Assembly (NCBI GenBank): GCA_002914845.1
Contig: JXTC01000740.1
Location: 7,547-71,546, forward strand
Direction of reading: 5' to 3'
Source of the DNA: Trema orientale
Lineage: Eukaryota > Streptophyta > Magnoliopsida > Rosales > Cannabaceae
DNA: 64,000 nt
A program made the position numbers and the translations under genes. Shown one piece after another: positions 10,911 through 23,569 of this stretch (the stretch's first letter is position 1; every line of letters begins with the position of its first letter). Below the pieces are notes generated by a model, which searched no databases, was not told where the DNA came from, and saw only the letters and a program-made list of their open reading frames with translations.

Positions 10911-11345
10911 TATCAATGATCCTTGGCTACAATAGTTGAGTAAAAAATCCTTGTGGGTTATTGAAATATTGTTGTTTTTTCCTCTTTGTACTTTACAATC
11001 TTATGTGGTATATAAACGGTTGTTCTAAATAAATTTTCTGAAAAGATTAGTGGATGCAATTAACGTTTTTGAAAAGATTAGTCGATGCAATATGGTTAAT
11101 TGGGGACAAGAATGCCGAAGGTGAACAAAAAACAACTAGGAACACGTTGCCAATAAAGTAAAATGTTAGGCTTCAGTGGTAATGGTATATTTCTACCCTT
11201 CAGATGATATCTGATGAAATTTTGGAAGGCATTGGGCCAAAAGATGCAAATGAATTGATGCTTTAGGTACTTGAATGTCCAAAAGGTTAAGTAGACAATT
11301 ATCACTTTTTTCAAATATTTAACTAAATTTACAACTATTATTAGA
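10911..11345. other. AT-rich spacer
   Basis: Contains a short direct echo, GAAAAGATTAGT.GATGCAAT, at about 11040 and 11070. No gene or element ends were recognised. Confidence 0.5.
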
Positions 11346-11359
11346 TTCTACCACTTGTG

Positions 11360-11612
11360 GGAAGGAATTAGTCAAGAATCTGTTAATAATTCATTAAGAA
11401 TCTGTCAAAAATTCATCAAGAATCTGTCAAGATTACCACTGGCGTCAAGAATCTGTCAAGAATCCATCAAGATTGTCAAGAATCCGTCAAGAATTCATCA
11501 AGAACCCGTCAAGATCGCCGTCAATGTCAAGAATCCATCAAGATCGTCAAGAATCTGTCAAAAATTCATCAAGAATTCATCAAGATTGCCGCTGATGTCA
11601 AGAATTCATTTT
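11360..11612. repeat. 12-bp minisatellite (TCAAGAATCYRT)n with higher-order unit
   Basis: About 20 imperfect copies of a 12-bp unit (TCAAGAATCTGT and variants TCAAGAATCCAT, TCAAGAATTCAT). A longer segment starting AAGAATCTGTCAAAAATTCA recurs 152 bp later (11396 and 11548), so the array grew by at least one larger duplication. Because the unit is a multiple of three, it stays open in frame (11355-11630). That reading is a consequence of the repeat and not evidence of a protein. Confidence 0.85.
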
Positions 11613-11639
11613 AAAAAAGTGGTATGGTGATAGATTTAA

Positions 11640-13803
11640 TTAATGAGGAAAAAAAAAAGTAGTATACAGCTAATTTATTCTAAAGAAAAAAAGTTGAGAC
11701 CGATATGCTAAAAAAGTAATGTTTTCCCTTCTATCCTTTCTTTTGTGTTAAGTAGTGGATGAGCAAACTGTCGAGTTAAAAATGGCATGTCATTTATGTA
11801 AATGATAACAAAATGATCATAATAAATGCACGTGGTCTTCAAGCAAACCTTAGTGAAAGGTTTAATGGACCTGACTGGTAGTATTTTTGATTAAAATGAT
11901 TTTTTTACTAGTATTTTAAAAAATAACTTTTGTAAGAGTGTCAAAATATTATATGAAACGGTTACCTCATGTGTTCACATAAAGTTATGACTTTCTAAAA
12001 ACCAATCAGTAATCACTAATAATGTGAAACATATCACACAACATTGTAATACTATTAAAAAGTCATTTTTTTAAGATAATTTTAGTTCAAATTACTATTA
12101 TCTATGTCAATTTCCATATTGAAAACGAGACATCTTAATTTTTGTAAAACAAGCGATGTGTCATAAGACTCGACGAACTTTACAATTTCATATTGACACG
12201 ACAAAGAAGTATCATGTACAAGCAAAATGTTCTCCAAATGAAAAGTACTATCATTTTTAATAGTTTTACTTAAGCAAGGTTTTAAAAATTTGAGTTATTA
12301 TTAATTTTTTTATAAGTGAAGATAAATAGTAATTGATTTCAAATTATAGGTAGAATTTAATTTCTAATTACAACATCTTGGAAATCCATTTTGGCTTTGA
12401 TAGAAAAACTTGATATCAAGTTCTATCCGAGCAAAGGAATTATGATATTATCCTCATTCCTCAAGCCCAGTCTAGTATTTTCATTTTTTTCCCTTTAAAA
12501 GAAAAAAATTTATTTTATTTTATTTTTCCAATCAAATCACGGGGCAAACGTGATACACACTTTCTTTTTCTCTTTTTTTTTTTTTTTTTTTTTGAGAATA
12601 ACGTGATACACTCTTTGACGTCAATACCATAAAACATATGATAATAATTGTAATAAGTTTTTCATGAAAGAAAAAATTTCCGCGAAATAAGTTCAAGAAA
12701 AACCCGAAAAAAAAAAAAATCAGTGCGTTTGTTGCTTGTTGACGCTGCAAACACAAGGGGGAAAGGAAGTAAAGGAAAATTGAAAAGTCGGGGACTTCTT
12801 AATTCTTAAATTATATATATATATATTATGGATGCGGATCATTGCATGGTAATAGATAGTGGCATTTGGTACAATCCATTCTTATTTTTAAAAAATAAAA
12901 ATAAAAAAGAAAAGAAAAGGAAGAAGAAGAAGAGAGGGAGAGGAATGTACTTGTAGTTGTAGCTGAATATACATGGCACTTGTAAAATAGTAGATTCTCT
13001 AGTGACGATCTACTTTGCACCAATTTCTTATTTTATATTGCAGTTAGTCCATAAGCTATATATAATTAATATACCTACACCGTTGTTTTTATTTATTTAT
13101 TTTTTAAGTGGAGATTTATATACCTACACTGTTATTTATAATTTTTTTTAATCAAAAGAAGTTATTGAATAGGATATTCCAATATGGTATCTATTACAAC
13201 GTTGTTTTCTCTCTCTCTCTTGGTAATAAGCGAATCTATTACAAAATACAAAGTTAAAATATATATAAGTATATACTCTATGGTCTATTGCAGATGTCAA
13301 GGTCAAAAGCTACATTCTAAAATGCTTATTAATTGAGCGCTTATTGAGTGAAGAAATTTTGTTTATTGTTGTATGCTCCTTAGGAACCAACTCCATTTAA
13401 TCTAATGTGTGTGTATATAGTTATGGTGACCCTCTAAAGGTGTCGTCGGTCCCCTTTGCTTTTTTTTTTTTTTGGTTGAAAAAATAATAGTAATTATTGG
13501 AATCAAGAAATTAGTGCAAAAGAGAGTGTAAAAAAGAGTGTTACTAGCATTCCTCTATACTATTTGAAGGAAATATTTTCAGTAAGTTATTAGTTGGACA
13601 TTGTCTATTCACGTGTGTGACGTGTCCAACTCGAGCATATCTACATTGGGAAGCTTGTCTGTTGACTCTTATTGAGCTACCTGAGCAATGGATATACATA
13701 ATATTTTTTTATCAAGGATTTAAATTCAAAACTCTTTATATTTGAAGGAAATGTGGTTACTAGCCTAAAAGATCTTGGATTTTTCATGCCCTAGACAATT
13801 GAA
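11640..13803. other. AT-rich intergenic DNA
   Basis: Contains homopolymer tracts, an (AT)n run near 12815-12828 and a short (CT)n run near 13208-13220. Small open frames here are low-complexity. I see no host gene, RNA gene or dated element. Confidence 0.5.
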
Positions 13804-13811
13804 AGGTATAC

Positions 13812-14368
13812 TAGAGATGTAACGTGGACCGAGCCAGGCCGACCGACCCACATTTGATAAGACCATATCGGCTTTGTACTGTGCCTAGGTCTCTCGCCTA
13901 AAATATGGGCTGACCCGACCTGACCCATATTCTTATTAAGGGGTCCGGCACGGTCCAAAGGCCCAGCCCATATTTTATGCAGGCTTAAGTGGGTCGTGCC
14001 TAAGTGAGTTATACATATGCAGGCTGAATATGCGCCTAAAACTCATTTATATTCTTTTAAAATTTGAATAAATTGAAAATAAACAAAAACAAGTAAATAA
14101 ATAACATCAAAAGCATATAAATAAAAATATTTAATTAAGTTTTTTTTTTAATTTTAATTAAGAAATATATTTAAAATTATATATAGAATGGCTAAATATA
14201 GGCCGGACCCGTGGGCCTATGACTGAGGGCCGTCCCGACCCGACCCCTACTATATGTAATGGGCCTGCGCAAACCCATATAATGTGGGCCTGGGCCTGGG
14301 CCGATATCGTATTTTTCTTTTTTCTTTTTTCCTTCCGGAATGTGGGCCGGCCCACATTGACGTCTCTA
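13812..14368. mobile_element. hAT-like non-autonomous element, GGCCC-rich ends
   Basis: A 557-bp element between AGGTATAC (13804-13811) and AGATATAC (14369-14376), an 8-bp target with one mismatch. Left end TAGAGATGTAACGTGG, complement of the right end TAGAGACGTCAATGTGG. Subterminal regions are crowded with GGGCC(G/T) and GGCCCA words, and the middle is AT-rich. Non-coding. Confidence 0.85.
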
Positions 14369-14376
14369 AGATATAC

Positions 14377-15846
14377 GTCAGAATTTTTTTTAAAAGAAAA
14401 AAAATAAAGAAACTCATGTAAAATTAGAGTGTCTTATTGGAAAATGACATGTTTCAGTCTGAATTTGAATAATCTAATTGTTAATTCAAATTAAAACTTA
14501 AATTATTATTCTTTCTTTGATTACTATAAGACAATATTTTTCTCTATATGTTCAACATGCAATCTTTTAGTGACTCGAAGCATTAGTGTAATTTGTCGCA
14601 TAAGAAGTGTAGCAAAGTTTTTCATAGTAACAACATTTGTAGTTAGAACATGTGTGATGACAATTTTGTAGTTAGAACATTATTAGCCCTTGATCAAATA
14701 ATTATTGAATTGAACCTCCACAACAACAACGAAGGTTCATGATGCATACTATAATCCTAAACTTGTAATCAAGTGATCAAAATAATTAGAACACGTGTGA
14801 TGAAAATTTTGTCTAATGGGACTAGAATTTCATTTTATCTATTTATAGGGGCTACTCTATAATTTTTCTATTTTTGAGTGGGAATTTTGCATATAACTTA
14901 ATGTAAAACACTATACATATATATAAATTTTTTGGTCCTTCAAAATAAAATATAAGAGGGAATGGGGCTTAAGCCCCAGTGAGGCTCAAGTACATCCGTC
15001 CCTGTGCGATGCAATATTTTTTTTTTTATGTTCTTTCATATATAGGGTAATAATGTAAAAGGGTTAAAAAAGAATACTTGTTAAAATGAGGGTAATTTTT
15101 GAAAAAAAATCTTTGAATTTTTCAATTTTAGCGTAAAAAAAAAATCTTAAGTTTCTGATTATATGGAAAGAAAAAACCTTACATTTTTTTTCAATATTAG
15201 CAAAAAAAAAAAAAGTTGAGTTTTTAATTGTATCAAATAAGATCTTTTAATTATAAGATTCAACTGAATTATCCTGCGAAATAAGTCAAATAATCTATTT
15301 GCCCTTGATACATGTACAGTGTCATACGCTACTATACAAGATAAGTCATGTCGTCAAGCACTTAATTAGGACGAAAATGTTGTCAATATATTAAAAATGT
15401 TGGTATCTTTTAGTTGAACAAATAAAAAAAATAATTCAAAAGTATAAAATGCTAAAATATAAAGTTGTTTCTTAATCATGTTATATATTCTAGTATCAAA
15501 TTTGGATCAAATGGTTATTTTGAGTCCAATTTAATTGGCTTTCAAAATATCAGGGTTTTATTTGATATAACTAGACTCCTAAGGTTTTTATTGCTAGAAT
15601 TAAAAATCCAAAGTTTATTTGATATAACTAAAAAACCTTGGAATTTTTTGGCTAAAATTAACAAAATAAAAAACATTTATAATAACCCGTAGTAAAATTT
15701 CGTGTGCAATTTGTATATTTTGTGCACGAACTTGATATGATGTAAAAATTAACATTACATAGATTTTAGACATTAAATACATTTGAGAAAATTATAGATA
15801 TTTTGCATTTTGAATTCTTAAAAAGAAACTGTACTTGAATGTTATC
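14377..15846. other. AT-rich intergenic DNA with a possible decayed transposon end
   Basis: At about 14965-15003, GGGGCTTAAGCCCC followed by a segment ending CATCCGTCCCTG resembles the end of a degraded plant DNA element. I could not find a matching left end. 15060-15680 is rich in A and T runs with weak inverted similarity. No gene was recognised. Confidence 0.4.
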
Positions 15847-15856
15847 TTTTTATTAA

Positions 15857-16208
15857 GGGATAACTGCAAAAAAATATTCTGAAGTTTGGATAATCTGCAA
15901 ATTAAACCCTGAAGTTTGGACTCTGCAAAATAATACCCTAAGATTAAGAATTTCTGAAAATTAATACCCTGGACAGATTTTTTAACCAATTTTAAGAACA
16001 AAAAAATAATAATATCCTCCATTAAAAATATATTAATTCATATTATTCATCTTAATTTTGAGGATATTATTGTATTTTATCAGTTAAAAATCAACATAGG
16101 GTATTAATTTTCAGAAATTCGTAATCAGGGTATTATTTTGCAGAATCCAAACTTCAGGGTTTAAATTGCATAATATCCAAACATGAAGGTATTTTTTTGC
16201 AGTTTTCC
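15857..16208. mobile_element. Foldback MITE, long TIR, Mutator type
   Basis: A 352-bp element with terminal inverted repeats of about 115 bp. Both arms contain AACTGCAAAAAAATA, AAACCCTGAAGTTTGGA, CTGCAAAATAATACCCT and TTTCTGAAAATTAATACCCT in the same order. It is flanked by a 10-bp duplication TTTTTATTAA (15847-15856 and 16209-16218). Non-coding. Confidence 0.85.
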
Positions 16209-16218
16209 TTTTTATTAA

Positions 16219-17317
16219 TGAAGTAACTCTTAAATTTGAGTTGTTCCTCTTCCCCATAAGAGAAAAAAAAAAAAACAAAAAAAGAAAAACGCTTAAATTT
16301 TGAGTTTCTAATTGCTAAAAGAAAAAACGTTATTATTCAATCTCAATCGAATAGGCTTGATCCTAGTTGCAAATCAAATTTTCAAGCAAAATTTGAGATT
16401 GAAGATGTCATTCCGACCCAAATCAAACTCATAGGACCGTAATTGAGGTAGGAAGATTATTATTCTCTAGTTTTGAGTTTGACTGAGGTCGAACACAATG
16501 ATAAGAATTAATTTTTTTAATTATTTCTAATTATGCTTGACTGTAGTCAAAAAATTTCGACTATGATTTTGATTAGAAGTGAAATAAAAAATAGGACTTC
16601 TTTTTGCACAACATTATTGGACGAGTTTCTTTTACGATGAAAAAGAATATTTGTTGTCATTTTTGGTGTAAATTTCTCAATAAAAGATTTAACAACAATT
16701 TTAAGATGAATATAAGAATTTTTTTTTTCCTTTTTTCTAAAAGTATTATCTAACATATCTAACTGATCATGACTATCTATTCATCCGATCCCAACGTAGA
16801 ACTTAAGAAAGCTCCACTTAAGAGATAGCCAACGCATCTCATCAATCAAGACCATCCATTAACATAATCCCCATAGTAGAGGACTTATACATACCCCACT
16901 TAAAAGGATAACCATGAGCAACACGTGACATATGATTGACCCATACCTCATAGATATAATTGATGTATTTTTTTTATCATTTTATCTAATTAAAATTTAT
17001 TATGCACAATTTTTTATAATAAAAATTAGAGAGAAAAATATATTAAATAATAAATATTTATTTATATTTTTTTAAATTACTAAATTTATAGTAGTCGTTA
17101 AATTGTGATTTAACGACTAAAAAAAATCTAATAAATAGGTTAAAAAAAATTAGATTGGGAATCTATATATGTCGATGTCTCTATATACATAATTATAAAA
17201 AAAATGAGAATAGCAATACATAGAGATAATGTTTACAAAGTGTGTGAAATTGAAATGGAAGAAGGTAACCGACCAAAACGAGGGTGATGCGTGATTGTCC
17301 ACGAATGCTGACCAAAT

Positions 17318-17320
<3 letters not shown>
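16219..17320. other. Intergenic DNA upstream of the Nudix gene
   Basis: Mostly AT-rich. 16760-16920 carries two related segments (CATCCGATCCCAACGTAGA and CATTAACATAATCCCCATAG, each followed by a CCCACTT-like or CTCCACTTAA word). This suggests an old tandem duplication of about 70 bp. No gene was recognised. Confidence 0.4.

Positions 17321-17321
<1 letters not shown>

Positions 17322-17347
<26 letters not shown>
17322..17347. repeat. (GA)n microsatellite in the Nudix 5' region
   Basis: A pure GA run of about 13 units, roughly 570 bp before the start codon. GA runs of this kind are common near plant transcription starts. Confidence 0.9.
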
Positions 17348-17348
<1 letters not shown>

Positions 17349-17394
17349 CGCTTAGCTTCACAAACAGATTCTCATTCCCATTTCCCATTCTAGA

Positions 17395-17490
17395 ATCACC
17401 ACTCACTCTTTCGCCATTCCCCGTTTCCTGCGCTGCTTTTCTTCTTTACTCTTTTCATTCTTTCCCTTTCCTTCTTCTTCTCCTACCATC
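17395..17490 (+). promoter_or_regulatory. Pyrimidine-rich core-promoter or leader patch of the Nudix gene
   Basis: A dense C/T stretch (CTTTCGCCATTCCCCG ... CTTCTTCTTCTCC) follows the GA run. Such Y-patches mark plant transcription start regions. No clear TATA box precedes it. The presumed leader also holds a GATATA-type microsatellite at about 17700-17740. Confidence 0.45.
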
Positions 17491-17915
17491 CGAGTACCTG
17501 CAATTTTTTTTTTTTTTAAAAATTGAAAAATAAAAAAGAAAAACAAACAAAAAAAATAATAAAATAAGAAAATAGAAAAAGCAGGGGAAAACCGGGAACC
17601 GGCTGGGTCGGTGTACGGCGGTTCTTGTTTGATGGGCGCGAAAATTGAGAAATTGCGGTGAAACTGCGGTAATGCAGGTCAGTCAGGAATGAGGATTCAG
17701 ATTCAGATACAGATATAGATATAGATATAGATATAGAGAGAGAAACAGAGAAGACAAAGAGTTTGAGAGAGACAGAAATATGGTTCAGATCGCTCTGTAT
17801 CATTGTCTTCGTCGTCTTGATTCTCGCTCAATTTCAAGGCTCTTGTAGCCAGCTCCTCCAAAATCTCACACTCGGGAATCAAATCGGGTTACAGAGTTGT
17901 TCGTTTTAGGGCCAA

Positions 17916-20900
17916 ATGTCGGAGTTGGTAGCTCGTACCGGTCGTCAATTGCAGCGCTACAAGGACGGTTGCCGTCTCATCGCCGGGTATATATATATTA
18001 GATATATATATGTATATGTATATGTTTATCAATATAGGATATATTTTTTTTTTTGGAGGGGGGCCATTTTTGGACTTTAAGAAGAATTTATTGTTATCTG
18101 AGTCGAAACTGCAAATGGGTTTTGTTTTGTTTGATAACGTGGAAAATGAAAATTTTTCTAAAGTAGTATTATTTTAGGATGGAAATAGTGTAATGAGGGG
18201 TTCATTGGTGTTTAATGGTTTAGAGTCATTTTCATCAACTGGGTTTTTGTTATATTCTGCTTTTGTGTTGTTCTACCATGATTATATTATTGATTAAACT
18301 GTATAGGTCGATGAAGATTTGATATTATAATATATAATACATGTATGGGTATGAATATGACAACCCTGTGGTTTGACAAGGGTATAGAGCAATAGGACAA
18401 AAGAGGGGAGAAAAAATTGTCTTGTTTTGGGTCCATTAATTTGTGGTTTTGGAAGCTTAAATAATGGACCATGATAGATTGACCCAAAGGTTTTAATGGT
18501 CTTAGGAAGGATGAATACATTTTGAATGGGGGAATAATCATCAGGGAAACCTTTCAATTTATCCAAGCTTTTGCATTTTCGGGTTTTTGGGTGATTTGTC
18601 AATACTGGGGCTATTTGGTATATCAAATTATTATTGTACTAAAGATTCAAACCCAGTTTATTAAGTTTGTTATGTTGACTTCTTGAGTTCTTGTCTTTTT
18701 CTCCTCCTATGTCTGGATGTTCAATTCAATCCCATCAGAGCTTTGAACCAAGTCGAATAACTCCGAAAAATATACGGAGCTATGCATATATACTAACATA
18801 GAAATGTGGAGATACACATATTTCTGGGTTCTTAACTTTGTCGTCATTTCTGTTTTAACATAGACCAGTTTCTTTTGGTTAGTTATTGTTAATGTACTAA
18901 ATAGCCCTGAAGGCGAGGTTGTCTGGCTTTTACTGTCTTATTTTGAATTTCTTGCATAAAGCATACATGGTTTGAAATATTTCAGGCTTTAATTGCATTC
19001 GTTGCCAATTTTGCAGGTGCATTCCTTTCAGGTATATAAATCGTGTTGAAAATGATACTGGCACTTATGAGAAGGTTGTTGAGGTACTAATGATCAACTC
19101 AACTAGTGGACCTAATCTTGTGTTTCCGAAGGTACAACACAATTGTTTATAGCATACGTAAGTTAGGAAGATGAATATTCTAACTATCGTTACTTCTTTA
19201 TGAGCAGAATGCCTGTTTTATATGAAACCTACTTATGTTGTATATGATTTGTATGTATGCATGATGATCACAACTTACTTTCTTACTGCATACTCATGAG
19301 TTAGTCCTCTTTGTTTTTTAAGCTGTCATATTTAATTTGATTATTTATGAGTCATATACATCTATAGCTCTATTATGTAACTGTACCAATAATATTTATG
19401 AGACTGAAAAGGTGAAGCTCTTCCATCACCAAGCCTTGACACTTCCACAAAATACCTTTTATAGGAAACAACTCATATTCTTTTTAGAGTAGGCTCTAAT
19501 AATTTTGCAGAATGGTGACATCCCTAGACTTGGCAAAGCCCCTTTTTATCCCTTATTCCTACAAGTGAGGAATAAGAAAATCTTTTGCTTGTAAGAAAAA
19601 GGAGAAAGGAATGGGACTGGTCTAGCTATAACTAACTCCTGCTTTTGGGCTTTGGGACATATGATTTTCCGCCTTTAGTGCTGGCTTGCCTGTCTCCATT
19701 TGCAATCAGCAGTACCATGCCACAACAATTAAAGGCCAGAACTCTGAGGACCTTGTCTTGCAGCCAACTGTTTAAGATCCAGATGCTTGCATTTTCTTCT
19801 TAATTAGGCGTGCAAAAATGGTCATAAATATTTTAAATTTTCTTGGAATTGGGCAGTCTATGATGATATTTTCGTTCCACAGTTATCCCTATCACAAAGT
19901 TCCTTAGGTAGGTTTTTAATCCGAAATCCAAAGAGACAGAGTCAGGTGTCCAGGAACATATTCCTGGTATATATTTGGTATGAGCAACCCAGAACATTTG
20001 CACTCTCCCTAAACTATTGAGAAATGTATGGGAAATTGTATTACAGTGTCTCCCTTTCAAAGGGAAAATCCTTTTATTTGGCTGTTTGAAGAATTGATTT
20101 TTTAGGAGACAGGTACACCTGGTAATAACTTCTTCAAAGTTCAATAATTCATACAAGTACATTTATCTGAAAGACATTTTGATTGTCTACGTAGTTGATA
20201 CTAGGCAAAGTGGTTGAAACATGGTCTTAATGCATGTATTGACGGATTTAAGAAACTTTTGTATCTTCGTAGTTGTCCAGTATTTTTCTTTCCTCTTCTA
20301 TAGACTAAAGTTTACTGTTCATTACTATTGCTGGACACAACATTATATGTTATCTTACAACTGGCCTCAATTATAAAAATCAAATTCCTCAGAAAGGAAA
20401 ATTTACAAAAAGGATGAAAAGACTTTGATTCTTGTATTTGTGAGTAACCGTTTTTAATTAATCATAGGGTGGCTGGGAAAATGACGAAACAGTTGAGCAA
20501 GCTGCAGTTCGTGAAGCTGTAGAAGAAGCTGGAGTTAGAGGAGATTTAATGGTGAGTATTAGTGATCTGTTCATGTCCTATGACTCATAAGTTGTATAAT
20601 GTGTGTTTGTGTTTGTTATGGGGGTGTCATTAAATGAAAATTAGCAAATAACTTGAGCATAGGAACTCATGTGTAATTAGCACAAGGCCTAAAATTTGAA
20701 AGAATTCCATATGTTCCGTAATGAGTAATGGACAAACTCATAGTACGCTGCACGCATTCTCTTTCTTTATATATATCTATCTATATATATATATATTTTT
20801 TTTTCCTTCTTAAGAATTACAACAATATTTGCTTCAAACCTTTCTAAAAAAGTTTGCATTCATTCAGGAAGCAGATCTGAAAACCTGATAGATCATAGAC

Positions 20901-21995
20901 TCACTTACCATCCTGTACGATTAATTAGTTTTGAATATCAGGTCTTCTCATATAAAGATTGTACTTTGAACTGGGGCGAGGAGCCATTTACTGTTACAAT
21001 TTTTATTGTTGTAGACACATGTAGTTCTTGTAACTGATCTCGTTTACTAGTAACTTTACTTTTTAGGTAGAGATTCTTCTTTTCTACTTCATGCTCTTAT
21101 TTATCCATTCTTCAGGCCTTTGATAATAGACATGGAATGTAGGTAGGAAAAAATCTTAAGCATGAAGCTTTTATAGTTTGCACGATGACACTATTAGTTA
21201 ACAGAACATTACTCTTGGGAAAAGATGTCATAATGTTTTAAGAGTAAGATTTGGTTTAACTTTTATTATAGTTGTTTGTATCTTTTTGTGCTTAATAGGG
21301 GGTTAGTTGCAGGATCATTTCCCATGGATGGTGTATTTATTTGCCTGCAAAAATTCTTGAATTTTCTGACTACCGCTGAATGGGGAGTCCTTTTCAACAT
21401 TCCTAACCACTGAGAAACAAATAGATTCCAGAGAGTATACGTTAGAAATTGTTGATTTCATTGCCTTACAACAGTAAAAAACAGACGAAACATTTCTGTA
21501 ATACAAGTGTCTTTTACTTCTTAAAGAATCAAGAGAAGAAAAAAGCAAAAAAAAAAAAAAAAAGTATCTTTTACTTCTGTTTAAAGTATTCCTTTTCCCC
21601 ACAATTGCTGCTGGATTCACTTTTCTTTGTCATAGCTTTTTATTGATTTATTTGGCCAGTAGTTATTCCGTAGTCCTTATCTATTACGGCTGTATTTGTT
21701 TCAGCACTTTCTGGGTTACTACAGTTTCAAGAGCAAAACCCTGCAAGATGAGTTTTGCCCCGAAGGTTTGTGCAAAGCTGCCATGTTTGCCTTGCTCGTG
21801 AAGGAGGAGCTCCAGTTTTGGCCAGAGCAAAGCACTCGCCAAAGAAGCTGGCTAATCATCCCGGAGGCCATGGAGCGTTGCCGGCATCAATGGATGCGTA
21901 AGGCCCTCGAGGAAGGTTTCTTGAAATGGCAGGAGGATACTTTGAAGGAAGAAAACCATCTGATTTCATCTGATTTATCCCCGGAGCAGGATTGA
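17916..21995 (+). CDS. NUDT16: Nudix hydrolase, plant NUDT12/13/16 type (4 exons)
   Basis: Exons: 17916-17986, 19017-19131, 20468-20551, 21705-21995. Total 561 nt, 186 aa; all introns are GT-AG. The start gives MSELVARTGRQLQRYKDG, the usual beginning of this group. The complete Nudix box spans the end of exon 2 and exon 3: GGWENDETVEQAAVREAVEE followed by AGV. It matches GX5EX7REUXEEXGU, with the metal-binding REVEE-type glutamates present. Upstream GCIPFRYIN and LVFPK and downstream GYYSFKSKTLQDEF, GLCKAAMFALLVKEEL, WPEQSTRQRSWL and CRHQWMRKALEEGF follow the plant NUDT12/16 pattern. Family members hydrolyse nucleoside diphosphate-linked compounds such as diadenosine polyphosphates. Relatives in this plant clade have also been reported to act on inositol pyrophosphates. 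Several are predicted mitochondrial; the Arg-rich N-terminus allows this but does not prove it. The gene looks intact. NUDT16 versus NUDT12 is not decided. Confidence 0.93.
19833..20162 (-). other. Unexplained antisense open frame in intron 2 of the Nudix gene
   Basis: A 109-codon minus-strand frame contains a few protein-like phrases (SWTPDSVSLDFGLKTYLRNF) but no domain I recognise. Its position inside an intron, antisense to the gene, favours a chance or decayed repeat-derived frame. I do not call it a gene. Confidence 0.2.
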
Positions 21996-22968
21996 TGAAA
22001 AAGGGCATCTTTCAGGAACTGAACATAAGCCCCTTCTCAAGACTCAAAGTTAGAGAGGCACGGATTAAGGATATTACCCAAGTGTTCGTGCTTTTTTAAG
22101 GCGTTTTTTAGCTGTGTGCTTTTTGCTGTTCTTTCTTTACACTTTAAATCATTTTGTTTTTTAATCAAGTTTAAAATGGCAGCGAACTAGAGGTCGAGGA
22201 ACACAAAACAGAAAATGAAGGAAGAAAAAAACAGAGGCGAAAAGGCGAAAAATTATCCATTCTTTTTTGCTAGTGATGAGTCATTATTGGGTTTCCCAGA
22301 TCGAGAAAGGTCCCCTGTTTTCAGAATTTCAACTGGATGCATGACTTTTAGCTTAAGAAAAGATAACATATTTAAGGAGCATGTAAAGCTTTGTTGGCAT
22401 TTTTTTTTTTTTGAAACGTAGAAATAGATAACCATATAATAGATTGAAATCTCCTAGTTATGGCCAAAAATAGCATAAATCATAATACATGGTATAGAGA
22501 AACGTAAGTTTATTCTCACTGAGGTCAATATTCTCCTAATAAGAGAGCTTATGCAGATCACTTGATGACATTAACTATTGTTATTGTCTTGATAGTAGTT
22601 CCTCTTGTTCCAGGTACTGCTTCAGGACTGTCAATAGGCAATAGTGTTTCTTTATTTTTAGTTATGTTTTTCGTTTTCTCTATAGATTTGCGGTCAATTA
22701 TTCGACCTTACCACTGAGCAAATTACATGATGTATCCAGGTGATATTACCAAAAACACTACTGCGTTTAACCGTTATTTTCATACCTTTTCTTGAAAAAA
22801 AAAAGAAAGAAAAGGAACCTGTGTAGTCATAAAAACAAAAAGTAAAAGAGGAAGCAAAGAGGAGAAAAAGTGTACCCATCAGCCGTTTGATCAAACTAAT
22901 AATGTCAAATATTGGTATACATAGGAGATTAAATATGAAGAAAAAAAGACATTGATAATAGTTTGATA
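21996..22968. other. 3' region of the Nudix gene and spacer
   Basis: The first 150-200 bases after the stop are the likely 3' UTR. No canonical AATAAA stands out. The remainder is AT-rich, with A/T runs at 22399 and 22795. No gene was recognised. Confidence 0.4.
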
Positions 22969-22976
22969 TGGTCAGG

Positions 22977-23561
22977 TAGGGATGTCAACGGGACGGAGCG
23001 GGACCGGTTTTATATTAACCATCCTCATCCCCGTTATTATTTCACAATACCATCTCCGCATCGTTTACTATTTAATTTGTTGTGGGGCGGTTTCGGAGAA
23101 TCCCTATCGGGGAACGGTATCCCCATCGGTGTATCGGTGTCCCCATTAAGTCCGTTAAAAATTTTCTATATTAGTCCAAATCTTTAGAAGTCTAAGTACA
23201 TCAAAAAAAATTGAAGTTAAATCTATAAAAACTCTAAAATAACAAATATCGTAAAATACTGAGTGCGGCATATTATGAACCCTAATTGTATTAGTATATG
23301 ACTATATATATTATTAGGTTTTTTTTTTTAAATTTAAAGTTGAAATATTAGTATATATAAAAATAAATTTAAAAAATAATCTATACATAATCGGGGTGGG
23401 GTCGGGGCGGGGCATTCAATCCCAAGCCCGCCCCGCCCCATAAAATATTAATCGGGGAATCCCCGCCCCATGCCCCGCACCGTCTATAACGGTGAATACC
23501 CGCCCCGTTCGGACCGGTGCACCACGGTGCACTGCCCCGTTCGGTGAAATTGACATCCCTA
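22977..23561. mobile_element. hAT-like non-autonomous element with CGGGG subterminal words
   Basis: A 585-bp element between TGGTCAGG (22969-22976) and TGGTCAGA (23562-23569), an 8-bp target with one mismatch. Ends are TAGGGATGTCAACGGG and, as complement of the right end, TAGGGATGTCAATTTC. CGGGACGGAGCGGG, GGGGCGGGG and CCCCGCCCC words fill the flanks, and the centre is AT-rich. Best-preserved ends of the four related elements in this window, so probably the youngest. Confidence 0.88.
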
Positions 23562-23569
23562 TGGTCAGA

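Noticed and set aside
11355-11630. 91-codon frame with SRICQKFIKN-type repeats
   Set aside because: Product of a 12-bp minisatellite; no start context, domain or flanking gene signals.
14219-14407. Short frames on both strands near 14.2-14.4 kb
   Set aside because: Part of the GGGCC-rich end of a hAT-like element.
17516-17803. 95-codon minus-strand frame with Ser-Ile repeats
   Set aside because: Caused by the GATATA microsatellite and A-rich leader of the Nudix gene.
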